Below are positions 1-8,801 of a DNA stretch of 64,000 bases, piece after piece. How positions within the stretch are numbered: the stretch's first letter is position 1; each line of letters begins with the position of its first letter. Made by a program: the position numbers and the translations under genes. The DNA is taken from positions 122,001 through 186,000 of the forward strand of contig JADJIQ010000001.1 in assembly GCA_016707005.1 (NCBI GenBank). The letters are read 5' to 3'. This DNA comes from Ignavibacteria bacterium (GTDB taxonomy: Bacteria > Bacteroidota > Ignavibacteria > Kapaibacteriales > Kapaibacteriaceae). A model generated the notes under the pieces. It did not search any database. It saw nothing but the letters and a program-made list of their open reading frames with translations, and was not told the DNA's origin.

Positions 1-1
1 G

Positions 2-163
2 AACGATACCATACGATTCTACCTACCATTTGACAACTTCCGAACCAAGCCGGCATTTGCGGATGTTGATGAGTACATGATGTATAAACATGCAGTGACA
101 AGATTCATCGAATCAAGAAACAAAAGAATCAACGAATACGCCGATAGAGCTGCAGGAGCCTAA
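2..163 (+). CDS. C-terminal end of an unrecognised protein (5' truncated by window edge)
   Basis: An open frame enters from the left edge and runs 53 codons to a TAA at 161-163. The visible residues are rich in Asn, Arg, Lys and Tyr, with no membrane segment or recognisable motif. The tail looks soluble and helical (MMYKHAVTRFIESRNKRI). It converges on the helicase gene, whose stop lies about 60 nt away. I do not recognise the family. It is called only because the frame is open to the edge and ends cleanly at a gene boundary. Confidence 0.5.
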   Translation, partial: NDTIRFYLPFDNFRTKPAFADVDEYMMYKHAVTRFIESRNKRINEYADRAAGA

Positions 164-196
164 GTCTCAACTTGAAATGGTATTGTTCTGCTAGAC

Positions 197-230
197 ACGT
201 CACTTCGTCATTTTGTCACTACGTCACTTC
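197..230. repeat. Short degenerate octamer array (core CGTCACTT)
   Basis: Four imperfect 8-nt units with the core GTCA stand between two convergent genes. The stop codon of the helicase gene (224-226, minus strand) lies inside the array. Similar GTCAT-core arrays occur at 45051-45098 and 53072-53102. Confidence 0.6.
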
Positions 231-3200
231 TTAACCGCCTCCATCATCGCCCCCTCCATCTCCTCCATATCCTCACGCTTCCACTCTTGTACGTGATCGA
301 TCTGGTGGAGCCCCTTACTTGCGGCTTTTGTGAAGACGAGGCGGGTGCGAACGGTTGAGCATTCGGGGTAGGAGCGGAGACAGAGCCAGGCGTAGGTGCA
401 CATCTGGATCTGATACTCTGCGGCAACGGATTCGAGGTGGTCGGATGATGCAACGTTGTTGGTCTTCCAGTCCCAGATCTCGATGGTCGTGTCATTGGGA
501 TGAAAACGTACGTCCATCACACCTTGGAAGACGATCTGGTTGAGAGCGCCTACCAGACGGGTCTCGAGGCGGGCGGTGGAGAGGTGGTGGGTGTTGGAGG
601 TGAGGAGGCTCGACTCCAACAACGCAAGGATCTCGGTCACGGCGTCGAGGGCAACGGTGCGGTCGAGGTCGTGCATGGATAGCGCACGTACGATCTCACT
701 GGTCAACGCCTCATCCGACATTCCGGTGAACTTGGTGATCACACCGGAAAGGGCATCGTGGATGGCTGTGCCGTAGATCATGCCGCCGGAACTGCTTCCG
801 TCTGCGTCCTGATATGGTTCGTCCGACGTATGAGAACGCATCATCGCACTTGGCGAGATGAGGGTAGGGGGCGGAGCAGGGATGTGATCAACAACAACAT
901 ACTCTGTGCGGGCAGACCTACCGTCAGTGTATCGCTCAACCTCTTCGTCGGGCGTGATGATCTGATAGGGGATCTTCGCACCGGGTGCATAGAGGGCCGT
1001 TGCGAGCATCTTGGCAAGTGCCTTACCTTTTTCAATGGGATCAGACATCGGAAAGGAGATCACGATGTGCATCTTGGCACGCGTGAGAGCAACGTAGAGT
1101 CTGCGCCTGCTCTCTGCCTCTGATCGCATCTTGTCGAGCACCTTGTTCATGTCATGCGTGAGAACGTCAGGCATCTTCTCAAGTTCCGACGGCGTTTCGA
1201 TCTTCGCTGCCTGCGCCGGAAGGTCGAACGTGAAGCCGAGTTGGTCGGTAAGGATGGTCTGACTGGTTCCTCCGCCGCTGTTGAGTCCGGCTAGGACCAC
1301 AATGCCATACTCCAAACCCTTTGCGGCATGTATGGTCATGAGCTGCACGGCATCACTCTCTGCAACAAGCTCGCCTTCCTTCTCTCTGTCTACGTCGGGC
1401 GGTACCAAGGCCTCGATAGCATCATGAATGCCGGCTCCGGTGCCATCGATAGTACTGCGAATGATGTCGATGGTCTTCTCAACGTTGGCAAGGATCTGGT
1501 CTCGACGATCATCCTTGGCAATGGTCTCATGCCAACGCACATCATCTTGCGCACTACGAACGAACTCCGGTATCTGCATCGTGAGGATCCGCGTACCCCA
1601 TGTTTCCAGGAGCCTGTCGGCATCTACCAGTGCGGGAGATGCAGAGCCCCTTGCAACATATTGTGCTAGTCCATCTCGCAAGCTTGATCGTCTGCCGGTG
1701 AGTGCTGCTGCGGTGATCTCGGCATCGGTGCATCGCAGATAGGGCGAACGCATGAGTGTTGCAACGGCAAGGTCGTTTGAGGGGTCGACGCAGGTTGTGA
1801 GCAGTGCACGGATGTCGCTTACTTCCGGACGGGTGAAGAAGGCCCTTCCGCCGTGCATTTGAAATGGTACGTTGTAGGATCGAAGCTTGTCGGCCATGCC
1901 CTGCACAAGCTCGTTCTTTGGGAGCAACACGGCGATGTCTCCGGGTTGCGGCGGACGTACCAACCACTCACCACTATCACGATCGAATGTGGCAATGTTG
2001 CGCTCTATGCTGCCATTGAGAATCTGGACGATGGTCCGGGCTACGGCATCAAGTTCATCATGTTCATCAATAACTACGCTGCATGTTCCTAAGGCAGATG
2101 ATGTGGGCGCAGTGATGCCTGCTACAAGCTCGGCATAGGCAACATCGTACGAGAGCAGGTCTTCAGGGGAAGGGGCTTCTACACTGCCAAAGATCCGAAC
2201 ACACATGGTGTTGACCATTGAACAGAGGTCTTGATGCATGCGGTAGGAGCGTGAGAGTGGACGATAGCCATCATCCTGACCATGCTTCAGATTGGCATGT
2301 CTGATAGCCTGCGTTGCTCTGCGAAAGAGTCGCACGTCGGCATCCCGAAATCCATAGATGCTCTGTTTGTCATCACCAACGATGAAGATGTTCGGTCCGG
2401 CGATGTCACGTCCGGCAAGTGCCGGAACGAGCAGACTCAACAACCGAAACTGTTCCGGGTCAGTGTCCTGAAACTCATCCACCATGAGATAGGAGATCCC
2501 TGAACGAATAGCCTGGGCCACCTCGTCCTTCTCCAAGAGCTCAATAGCAAGACCGATCATATCGTCGAAGTCGATCCCATTACGATCACGCTTGAGCTGC
2601 GTGTACTTCTCCGACGCCATCTGCCCGATCGTGGCAAGTATGCGCAGCAACCGAAGCAGGCGCAATTCCCGATCGTCATCCCACGAGATCTTCTTGAGTG
2701 TTACGTACGCAGTATAGGTTTGCTTCGGAAGAACGAATTCCTTGGCCGCACCACTTGCATCGAGTTTTGCCTTGGGGGCGAGGATCGTGCCTGTTTGTGT
2801 GAACCAACTCGACATCGTACTAACGGCGATATCAACTGCTCGTTGGTTGTCAGCGTTCTTGGCCTCATCGATCGCCGATCGAATCTGTTCATCAAGGGAA
2901 TCGAAGGGGACGATGTGTGAATAGTCCGCTACACCTTCAATGACCTCACGCAGCATGTCGATGGCAAGCCCCTTCATCACCGACAGAACGGCTTGGTGCT
3001 GTCGATGAAGCCATGCAGTTTCATCTTCTGCTGTCCGTTCATTGAGCAACGCGCAGAACGTGCGAGACCGGGCCATTCGCATCACGAGATCCGTTGCTGC
3101 ACTGATACTCACATCATCGAACACCGCAAGTGTTTCATCATGTAGGGGGCTTTGCGGATCCAACGCATTTGCCATGGCCATATCAACGGCCTTGGCTGCG

Positions 3201-3628
3201 AGCATTGATGCTTCTTGCTCTTCGATATCGCGCACGTCGGCATCGATGTTGAGCTCGTCCGCGTATTGTCGGATGATGGACGAACAGAAGCTGTGGAATG
3301 TGCTGATGCGGGACCGACCACATTCGTTGATCCAACTCCGGATGTTCTTTACAAAGATCTCGTCGGAGCCGGAGTGAGCGAACTCTGCACGTGCTTCCGG
3401 TGATCGAAGAAGATCCACCAAACGTCGGTGTATTCGCTCCTTCATCTCAGCCGCTGCTGCACGAGTGAACGTGATGGCAACCACCTTGTCCATCGGCGTC
3501 TGCGTTTCGGCGAGGATCTTCAAGAACCGGTGGGTGAGGACACTCGTCTTCCCCGATCCGGCATTGGCGTGCACAGCGCAGTGCACCGTGAGGTCAAGAG
3601 CGTCGAGCTGTTCTTGATGGAACCTCAT
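224..3628 (-). CDS. UvrD/AddA-type ATP-dependent helicase fused to a PD-(D/E)XK nuclease
   Basis: Superfamily 1A DNA helicase-nuclease of about 1134 aa, expected to process double-strand breaks for recombinational repair. Walker A is NAGSGKTS near residues 22-29, Walker B DEFQDTD near 385, then GDDKQSIYGFRDAD near 420, TIHAAKGLEYG near 765 and RRRLYVALTRAK near 845. The C-terminus has a RecB-type nuclease signature: IEIWDWKTNN near 1050, followed by a QIQMCTYAWL helix. The domain order matches AddA. No AddB-like partner is next to it. ATG at 3626-3628 is the preferred start; a TTG at 3640 would overlap the M16 stop by 4 nt (TTGA). It lies directly downstream of the M16 gene and is probably co-transcribed with it. 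An AddA call is likely, but a stand-alone UvrD-nuclease fusion is possible. Confidence 0.92.
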   Translation of the reverse strand: MRFHQEQLDALDLTVHCAVHANAGSGKTSVLTHRFLKILAETQTPMDKVVAITFTRAAAAEMKERIHRRLVDLLRSPEARAEFAHSGSDEIFVKNIRSWINECGRSRISTFHSFCSSIIRQYADELNIDADVRDIEEQEASMLAAKAVDMAMANALDPQSPLHDETLAVFDDVSISAATDLVMRMARSRTFCALLNERTAEDETAWLHRQHQAVLSVMKGLAIDMLREVIEGVADYSHIVPFDSLDEQIRSAIDEAKNADNQRAVDIAVSTMSSWFTQTGTILAPKAKLDASGAAKEFVLPKQTYTAYVTLKKISWDDDRELRLLRLLRILATIGQMASEKYTQLKRDRNGIDFDDMIGLAIELLEKDEVAQAIRSGISYLMVDEFQDTDPEQFRLLSLLVPALAGRDIAGPNIFIVGDDKQSIYGFRDADVRLFRRATQAIRHANLKHGQDDGYRPLSRSYRMHQDLCSMVNTMCVRIFGSVEAPSPEDLLSYDVAYAELVAGITAPTSSALGTCSVVIDEHDELDAVARTIVQILNGSIERNIATFDRDSGEWLVRPPQPGDIAVLLPKNELVQGMADKLRSYNVPFQMHGGRAFFTRPEVSDIRALLTTCVDPSNDLAVATLMRSPYLRCTDAEITAAALTGRRSSLRDGLAQYVARGSASPALVDADRLLETWGTRILTMQIPEFVRSAQDDVRWHETIAKDDRRDQILANVEKTIDIIRSTIDGTGAGIHDAIEALVPPDVDREKEGELVAESDAVQLMTIHAAKGLEYGIVVLAGLNSGGGTSQTILTDQLGFTFDLPAQAAKIETPSELEKMPDVLTHDMNKVLDKMRSEAESRRRLYVALTRAKMHIVISFPMSDPIEKGKALAKMLATALYAPGAKIPYQIITPDEEVERYTDGRSARTEYVVVDHIPAPPPTLISPSAMMRSHTSDEPYQDADGSSSGGMIYGTAIHDALSGVITKFTGMSDEALTSEIVRALSMHDLDRTVALDAVTEILALLESSLLTSNTHHLSTARLETRLVGALNQIVFQGVMDVRFHPNDTTIEIWDWKTNNVASSDHLESVAAEYQIQMCTYAWLCLRSYPECSTVRTRLVFTKAASKGLHQIDHVQEWKREDMEEMEGAMMEAVKK

Positions 3629-3636
3629 CGTTGGTT

Positions 3637-4881
3637 TCAATCCTCAGCTGACGGCATGATCGTACATGTGCTCCAGTTCGAGGACCGACATAACGTGCGA
3701 GCAACGCGCGCTACATCGTCGAGCGTGACACGTTCGATCGAGGCAATGGTCTCATACGGGTTTTCAGGAGCCCCTTCCTCCATCATGCCCTTACCGAGCA
3801 TGGTCATACGGGCCGTGAGGGATTCGAGCGACATCAACTTGCCGGATCGAAGTTGCGTGATGGCCCGTTGCAATTCTGTGCGCTTGACTCCGTCGCGCGC
3901 GATCTCATCGAGCACTGTTGCAATGAGAGAATTCACCCGATCGATCTTGTGTTCATCCACTCCGGCATAGATCGCCATCGTTCCGCAGTCGGCAAAGAGT
4001 TGGACCTGCGAGTAGACGGAATAGGCCAGTCCGCGTAACTCCCGCAGACGAACATTGAGTCGGGAAGACATCCCATCACCAAGGATCACATTCAGCACCT
4101 GCAACACGAACTTATCGGCATGCATGTAGCCCGACGTGCGATGTTGCCAGAGAAGATGGGCTTGTTGAACCGGACGATGGACCACAACCGAACTCTTCGG
4201 TAACTCCTTTGGAGTAGAACGTCGCAGGGGGCGTTGTCGAGGGCGCACATCAACCGTAAAGCGCTCCACATCCCGAAGGAAGACATCGATATCGAATCTC
4301 CCGCTGATGGCGACCACCATACTTCCGGCGTGATAGTGTTTGTTGTGGAAGGCGCGCACATCATCGGCCGTGATAGCCGCTACGCTTGCGATGGTGCCAA
4401 CGATCGGCACAGCAAGTGTGTGTCCATTGAAGACCTGACGTTCTCCGAGGTCGAAGATGTATTCTTCCGCTTCATCTTCGTACGAGCGGATCTCTTCTGT
4501 GATGATCGTGCGTTCTTTCTCGACATCCGCGTCATCAAAGACAGGCCGGATCACCACATCCGTGAGCGTATCCATCACCCGTTCCAGGTGGTCGCTCAGC
4601 GTCCGAACGTAATAGCAGGTTTCTTCCTTGGTGGTATAGGCGTTGGCATAAGCGCCCACGTTCTCGAAGTCACGCGAGATCTTTGCCATCGTCCTCGACC
4701 TCGTCCGACGGAACGACGTGTGCTCCACAAAATGCGCCACCCCATCGCCCCTTTTCGGCTCGTCACGCGTCCCGGCCTTCACCCACATCCCCACCGAACA
4801 CGAATCCACCGTGGCTACAGGGTCGCATAAAACACGGATCCCGTTGGGAAGGATGATATCAGTAGGTGGTGACCAAGGCAT
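3637..4881 (-). CDS. M16 family (insulinase/PqqL-like) zinc peptidase
   Basis: Single-chain M16 protease of 414 aa, about half the length of pitrilysin and typical of the processing-peptidase-like M16B group, which works as dimers on unfolded peptides. The inverted zinc motif HFVEH is at residues 50-54. The third ligand is probably in the EKERTIITEEI segment about 75 residues on. The C-terminal half (RLNVRLRELRGLAYSVYSQV) is the usual M16 substrate-binding R/Y region. No signal peptide is evident, so it is probably cytoplasmic. ATG at 4879-4881 is preceded by a TAACTTTC box 4 nt upstream. The gene is divergent from the CHASE2 gene and leads into the helicase gene. Confidence 0.93.
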   Translation of the reverse strand: MPWSPPTDIILPNGIRVLCDPVATVDSCSVGMWVKAGTRDEPKRGDGVAHFVEHTSFRRTRSRTMAKISRDFENVGAYANAYTTKEETCYYVRTLSDHLERVMDTLTDVVIRPVFDDADVEKERTIITEEIRSYEDEAEEYIFDLGERQVFNGHTLAVPIVGTIASVAAITADDVRAFHNKHYHAGSMVVAISGRFDIDVFLRDVERFTVDVRPRQRPLRRSTPKELPKSSVVVHRPVQQAHLLWQHRTSGYMHADKFVLQVLNVILGDGMSSRLNVRLRELRGLAYSVYSQVQLFADCGTMAIYAGVDEHKIDRVNSLIATVLDEIARDGVKRTELQRAITQLRSGKLMSLESLTARMTMLGKGMMEEGAPENPYETIASIERVTLDDVARVARTLCRSSNWSTCTIMPSAED

Positions 4882-4885
4882 TCTG

Positions 4886-4893
4886 GAAAGTTA
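4886..4893 (-). promoter_or_regulatory. Putative -7 box (TAACTTTC) of the M16 gene
   Basis: On the minus strand TAACTTTC matches the Bacteroidota -7 consensus TAnnTTTG at 7 of 8 positions and ends 4 nt before the ATG. Transcription would then start at or next to the start codon, giving a leaderless mRNA. Confidence 0.4.
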
Positions 4894-4903
4894 CGGACTT
4901 CTG

Positions 4904-5010
4904 GAACAGCGAACAGCGAACAGCGAACTCTGTAACCCTGTAACCCCGTAACCCCGTAACCTCGTAATCCTGTAACCCCGTAACCCTGTAACCTCGTAAC
5001 CCCGTAACTT
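4904..5010. repeat. Two adjoining tandem arrays: GAACAGC heptamers, then GTAACCYC octamers
   Basis: About three GAACAGC units (4904-4927) are followed by about nine or ten 8-nt units of the form GTAACCCC or GTAACCCT (4932-5010), varying mostly in the last three positions. The array occupies almost the whole divergent promoter region between the M16 and CHASE2 genes. Its last unit is GTAACTTCC, which doubles as the probable -7 box of the CHASE2 gene. The same octamer array precedes mgtE. Confidence 0.85.
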
Positions 5011-5012
5011 CC
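5005..5012 (+). promoter_or_regulatory. Putative -7 box (TAACTTCC) of the CHASE2 gene
   Basis: This box is the last unit of the octamer array and ends 3 nt before the ATG at 5016. It matches TAnnTTTG at 6 of 8 positions. The same TAACTTCC, at nearly the same distance, precedes mgtE. Confidence 0.35.
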
Positions 5013-5015
5013 CCC

Positions 5016-6317
5016 ATGCGTAGCTTCTTCTCCTTCGATAACCTGGCGATCGTTGTTGCGACGTGTTGTGCAGTGGCGATGCTGTATGTGGTGCCAAAGA
5101 ACTTTGATTTTTTGAATCCGATCACGCAGGCCTTGGGCGACTTTGACATGACGGACATGGTGTTCACGCAGTTCCGTGATGAATCCAAGGTTACGGTAGA
5201 TACCAACATCGTGATCGTGAACATCGGTGATAGGGGGCGGGGCGAGATCGCAGAGATGCTGGGTCGTATCAACCAGGCAGAACCGGCAGTGGTGGGGATC
5301 GATGCATTCTTCCGCGCACCAAAGGAAGAAGATCCCGCGTCGGATTCGGCGCTATCGGCCGCCATGCAGGCAACACCCAACCTTGTGCTTGTGAGCAAGG
5401 TGGCGTTCAAAGAAGAGGCAGAAGAAGGGGTAGTGGAACAGTGGGTGACCAGTGCGGTTGAGGCCGACCGAGTCTTTGATACGCTTGAGACGAGTCACCC
5501 GATGTTTACGGCGCACGCTCCAACGGGCTATGCGAACCTCATCATCGATCAAGAAGCGGCCTTTATGACGGTGCGCGAAGTGTCGTTCGAAGAGGAGTGT
5601 GCCGGGAAGAAGGAACACTCGTTCCCAATTCGGATCGCACAGGCAGTTGCGCCGGAACGGGCGGCAGCGGCCTTGGCTCGACATGAGACGCATGAGGTTG
5701 TGAACTTCCGTGGTGGACTGGAGAAGTTCTATTCATTCGATGCGGATCAGGTCCTCGATCCGGAAACAGATCTGTCGTTGCTGAAGGGGAAGATCGTGCT
5801 GATGGGATTCCTTGGTCCGAAGATCGGTGACCAAGCCTACAGCGACAATTTCTTTACGCCCCTTAATCAACATTATGCCGGACGGAGCTATCCGGATATG
5901 TATGGCGTGGTGATCCATGCCAACGTGCTTTCGATGATCCTCTCCGGACAGTTCATCAACACGATGCCTTTCTGGTTCAGTATCGTTCTGGCTCTGGTGG
6001 TGCTGATCTTGAACGTGAACCTCTTTACGTTCATCTATAAACACTACGAGAATTGGTACGATACCCTGGCCATCATCACGCAGCTCGGTCAGTCGCTCCT
6101 GATCCTCTACCTGACCATTGTGGTCTTCGATACCTACCAATACAAGCTTGCCCTGACGCCTACGTTGATCGGTGTGGCCCTTGTGGGAACCATCCACGAC
6201 CTCTACGAGGACTCCCTCAAAAAGATCATTCTCACGGGATGGGCTAGGATCCGTCGCCGTCGTGCATCTTTGCAGACAGAAAATCGTACTTCCGCGCCGT
6301 CTTCGGAGGAATCATGA
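5016..6317 (+). CDS. CHASE2-domain membrane protein without an enzymatic output domain
   Basis: 433 aa. An N-terminal membrane segment (about residues 9-27) is followed by a long extracytoplasmic region. That region carries the CHASE2 hallmarks: VIVNIGDRG, then VVGIDAFF, and KGKIVLMGFLG near its end. Three closely spaced C-terminal membrane helices follow (about 314-395) and a short charged tail. In known CHASE2 proteins this sensor usually feeds a cyclase, kinase or GGDEF domain; here there is none. The stop overlaps the start of the FecR-like gene (ATGA, 6314-6317), so the two are translationally coupled. CHASE2-FecR pairing is common and suggests a periplasmic ligand- or envelope-sensing pair. 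Confidence 0.85.
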   Translation: MRSFFSFDNLAIVVATCCAVAMLYVVPKNFDFLNPITQALGDFDMTDMVFTQFRDESKVTVDTNIVIVNIGDRGRGEIAEMLGRINQAEPAVVGIDAFFRAPKEEDPASDSALSAAMQATPNLVLVSKVAFKEEAEEGVVEQWVTSAVEADRVFDTLETSHPMFTAHAPTGYANLIIDQEAAFMTVREVSFEEECAGKKEHSFPIRIAQAVAPERAAAALARHETHEVVNFRGGLEKFYSFDADQVLDPETDLSLLKGKIVLMGFLGPKIGDQAYSDNFFTPLNQHYAGRSYPDMYGVVIHANVLSMILSGQFINTMPFWFSIVLALVVLILNVNLFTFIYKHYENWYDTLAIITQLGQSLLILYLTIVVFDTYQYKLALTPTLIGVALVGTIHDLYEDSLKKIILTGWARIRRRRASLQTENRTSAPSSEES

Positions 6318-7342
6318 ACCGTGTCAGTACATTTCTCGTCGTCCTCGTCCTGCTCACCGCTCTCGGAACTGCCCAGGACAAATTCAAGGTGCTCGCCACT
6401 CGGGGCTCCGTTACGCTTGACGGTGGCAAAAAGCTCTCTGTTGGACAGAAACTCAAACTCTCGGACAAGATCACGGTTGCAAAAGGGGGCTATGCAAGTC
6501 TCGCACACGTGAACGGGAGAACGGTTGAGGTCCGCAAGGAGGGTACGATCAAGATCTCTGAACTCGACAAAGCCGTATCGAAGAAGACCGGCAGCGTATC
6601 CGGGAAGTTCGCCACCTACGTTGTTGGTGAGCTCACCGAGGTAAAGGAACCGATCACGTTCACGGACAACCGTCGCAGTAACATGCGCACGACGGGTTCG
6701 GTGGAGCGTGCAACGGGTGACGAAGTAAGCCTTGCTGATTCCGTCCTGCGTTGGGTTGGAGGTCCGGGAGAATTGCAAGCACTTGCCGCCGTGGAATCAA
6801 ATCAGATCGGGTCGGGCGAGGTGTTCAGTGTGATCATGCCACGTCATACCCGACTCCTCACGGACACCGTTCAGTTCACCTGGCACCGCTCAGCAAAGAT
6901 CCCGCGCTATAAGCTTGTTGTTACTGACCGCGATGACAAGGTGATCGTCACTCGTGAAACAACGGACACAACGCTCACGATCACGATGAGCAGTATCGGG
7001 ATGCAGAACAATGCTCTCTACTACTGGCACGTAGAGAAGAGTGATAATGCCGATGAACGCACAGCCGAATATGCCCTGTGGATGCTTGGCGGTTCCGATC
7101 GCACAGTAGCAACAGAACTCATTGCCAGCGTGAACGAAGACATGGAAGATGCTTCATCTGCCATTGGTGCCCTCGTCCTCGCCGCAGCGTATGAAGATCA
7201 AGGCCTGAATTACGACGCGTATCGATGCTATCGTGATGCAATGGCCGCAGCTCCGGAGATCCAAAACTACAAGCGACTCTATGCGGAGTTTCTCCTACGT
7301 CAATCGCTCAATCTCGACGCGTATCTCGCGTACAACAAGTGA
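6314..7342 (+). CDS. Secreted FecR-like domain protein
   Basis: 342 aa with a clear signal peptide (residues 1-20, cut after LGTAQ). Residues about 23-105 resemble the FecR/SH3-like beta domain: GSVTLDGGKKLSVGQKL, then DKITVAKGGYASLAH and VEVRKEGTIKI. The C-terminal 90 residues look helical and may form TPR-like helices (EDQGLNYDAYRCYRDA). No membrane anchor is seen, so it is probably periplasmic. It overlaps the genes on both sides by 4 nt, upstream CHASE2 and downstream NfeD, so the three form one operon. It probably binds or modulates the CHASE2 protein; that is inference from gene order. Confidence 0.75.
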   Translation: MNRVSTFLVVLVLLTALGTAQDKFKVLATRGSVTLDGGKKLSVGQKLKLSDKITVAKGGYASLAHVNGRTVEVRKEGTIKISELDKAVSKKTGSVSGKFATYVVGELTEVKEPITFTDNRRSNMRTTGSVERATGDEVSLADSVLRWVGGPGELQALAAVESNQIGSGEVFSVIMPRHTRLLTDTVQFTWHRSAKIPRYKLVVTDRDDKVIVTRETTDTTLTITMSSIGMQNNALYYWHVEKSDNADERTAEYALWMLGGSDRTVATELIASVNEDMEDASSAIGALVLAAAYEDQGLNYDAYRCYRDAMAAAPEIQNYKRLYAEFLLRQSLNLDAYLAYNK

Positions 7343-7782
7343 ACATGACACCCGCCCAATATTGGCTTGCCGCCGCGATCATCCTCTTCATTCTGGAGAT
7401 CGTCACCCCCGGCTTTGTCCTTGCAAACGTTGCCGTTGCCTGTATGGCCGCTAGCGCTGCCGCATGGTTCGGCGCCTCGGTCACCATCCAGGTGATCGTC
7501 TTCATCGTTGCCGGACTCGTCTCCTTGGTCACGATCCGCCCCCTCCTCCACAAGACCTTCATGAAGGGGGCTAAACACCACGCAACCGGTGCCCATGCAT
7601 TGATCGGACGCATCGTACGCGTAACGGACGAGATATCCGTGCCATCTGTTGAAGGTCGCGTTCAAGTGGACGGGGACTCGTGGAGAGCGATCTCCATCGA
7701 TCACGCTACGATCTCCGCAGGTGACTCTGTGCGTATCGTACGTGTTGATTCCACGATCCTCTATGTGGAACACGTTAAATAA
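7339..7782 (+). CDS. NfeD-family membrane protein (short form)
   Basis: 147 aa. Two or three N-terminal hydrophobic helices (about residues 8-70) precede a C-terminal OB-fold domain with the family pattern GRIVRV, GRVQVDGDSWRA and G-D-VRIV. This short form lacks the ClpP-like protease domain of long NfeD. It normally partners SPFH proteins in membrane microdomains, and the next gene is such a protein. The start is GTG at 7339, overlapping the FecR-like stop (GTGA); ATG at 7345 is the alternative. Confidence 0.88.
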   Translation: MNMTPAQYWLAAAIILFILEIVTPGFVLANVAVACMAASAAAWFGASVTIQVIVFIVAGLVSLVTIRPLLHKTFMKGAKHHATGAHALIGRIVRVTDEISVPSVEGRVQVDGDSWRAISIDHATISAGDSVRIVRVDSTILYVEHVK

Positions 7783-7810
7783 GTAACCATCATCTTCCGT
7801 TGAGGAAACC

Positions 7811-8788
7811 ATGGAGTATGTACTCATTGTAGCAGTACTGTTTGTACTGATCCTACTCTTCAAATCTGTTGTTGTGATCCGTCAGGCCGAAACGATGATC
7901 GTTGAACGGCTTGGGCGGTACCACAAGACACTCGAAAGCGGGATCAATGTGATCCTGCCGATCATTGATAAGCCCCGTCTCATCGACTGGCGATATGTGA
8001 AGACCGACCCATCGGGGAAATACGCCTATATGCACTCCAAAACACCGCGGATCGATCTGCGCGAGAGTGTCTATGACTTCCCACGTCAGAACGTGATCAC
8101 CAAGGACAACGTATCGATCGAGATCAATGCGCTGCTCTACTTCCAGGTGATGGATCCGATGAAGAGTGTCTACGAGATCTCGAATCTGCCGGATGCTATC
8201 CAAAAGCTCACGCAAACAACATTGCGCAACGTGATCGGTGAGCTGGATCTTGATGAAACGCTTACGTCGCGCGATACGATCAACAGCAAACTCCGCATCA
8301 TTCTCGACGAAGCGTCGAACAAATGGGGGGTAAAGGTCAATCGTGTTGAGCTGCAGGACATCATCCCGCCGCGCGATATCCAGGATGCCATGGAGAAGCA
8401 GATGCGTGCCGAACGTGACCGTCGAGCTACACTCCTCACAGCTGACGCAAGCAAGCAGGCCGCCGTCCTTGAATCTCTTGGTCAACGCGAATCCCAGATC
8501 AACAATGCCGAAGGCGAAAAGCGCTCTCAGATCCTTATCGCCGAGGGTGAAGCCGAAGCACGGAAGAGAGTGGCGGAAGGGGAAGCAGAGGCCATCCGAC
8601 TCGTAACGGCCACGGTGAAGGAGTCAGGGGGCGACCCAACGCAATACCTCATCGCCATCCGCTACATCGAGGCACTCAAGGAACTTGGACTGAACGGTAA
8701 CAAGACCGTCTTCATGCCCTATGAGGCAAGTGGTGTGATGGGATCTCTGGGCTCGTTGAAGGAAATGTTCAAGAGCTCTGACTCCTAA
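7811..8788 (+). CDS. SPFH/stomatin-like membrane protease-modulator protein (QmcA-like)
   Basis: 325 aa. An N-terminal membrane helix (about residues 3-20) leads into the SPFH domain, with ERLGRYHKTLESGINVILP, YDFPRQNVITKDNV, LTQTTLRNVIGELDLDE and GVKVNRVELQDIIPP. A long charged, Ala/Glu-rich coiled coil (about 195-265) has repeats of the form AEGEAEA. The match to stomatin/QmcA is strong along the full length. It is expected to oligomerise in the inner membrane, organise microdomains and hold quality-control proteases. It lies 28 nt after nfeD, the classical gene pair, and its stop is 13 nt from the convergent secreted-protein gene. Confidence 0.93.
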   Translation: MEYVLIVAVLFVLILLFKSVVVIRQAETMIVERLGRYHKTLESGINVILPIIDKPRLIDWRYVKTDPSGKYAYMHSKTPRIDLRESVYDFPRQNVITKDNVSIEINALLYFQVMDPMKSVYEISNLPDAIQKLTQTTLRNVIGELDLDETLTSRDTINSKLRIILDEASNKWGVKVNRVELQDIIPPRDIQDAMEKQMRAERDRRATLLTADASKQAAVLESLGQRESQINNAEGEKRSQILIAEGEAEARKRVAEGEAEAIRLVTATVKESGGDPTQYLIAIRYIEALKELGLNGNKTVFMPYEASGVMGSLGSLKEMFKSSDS

Positions 8789-8801
8789 GTCCTACGGAAC
8801 A

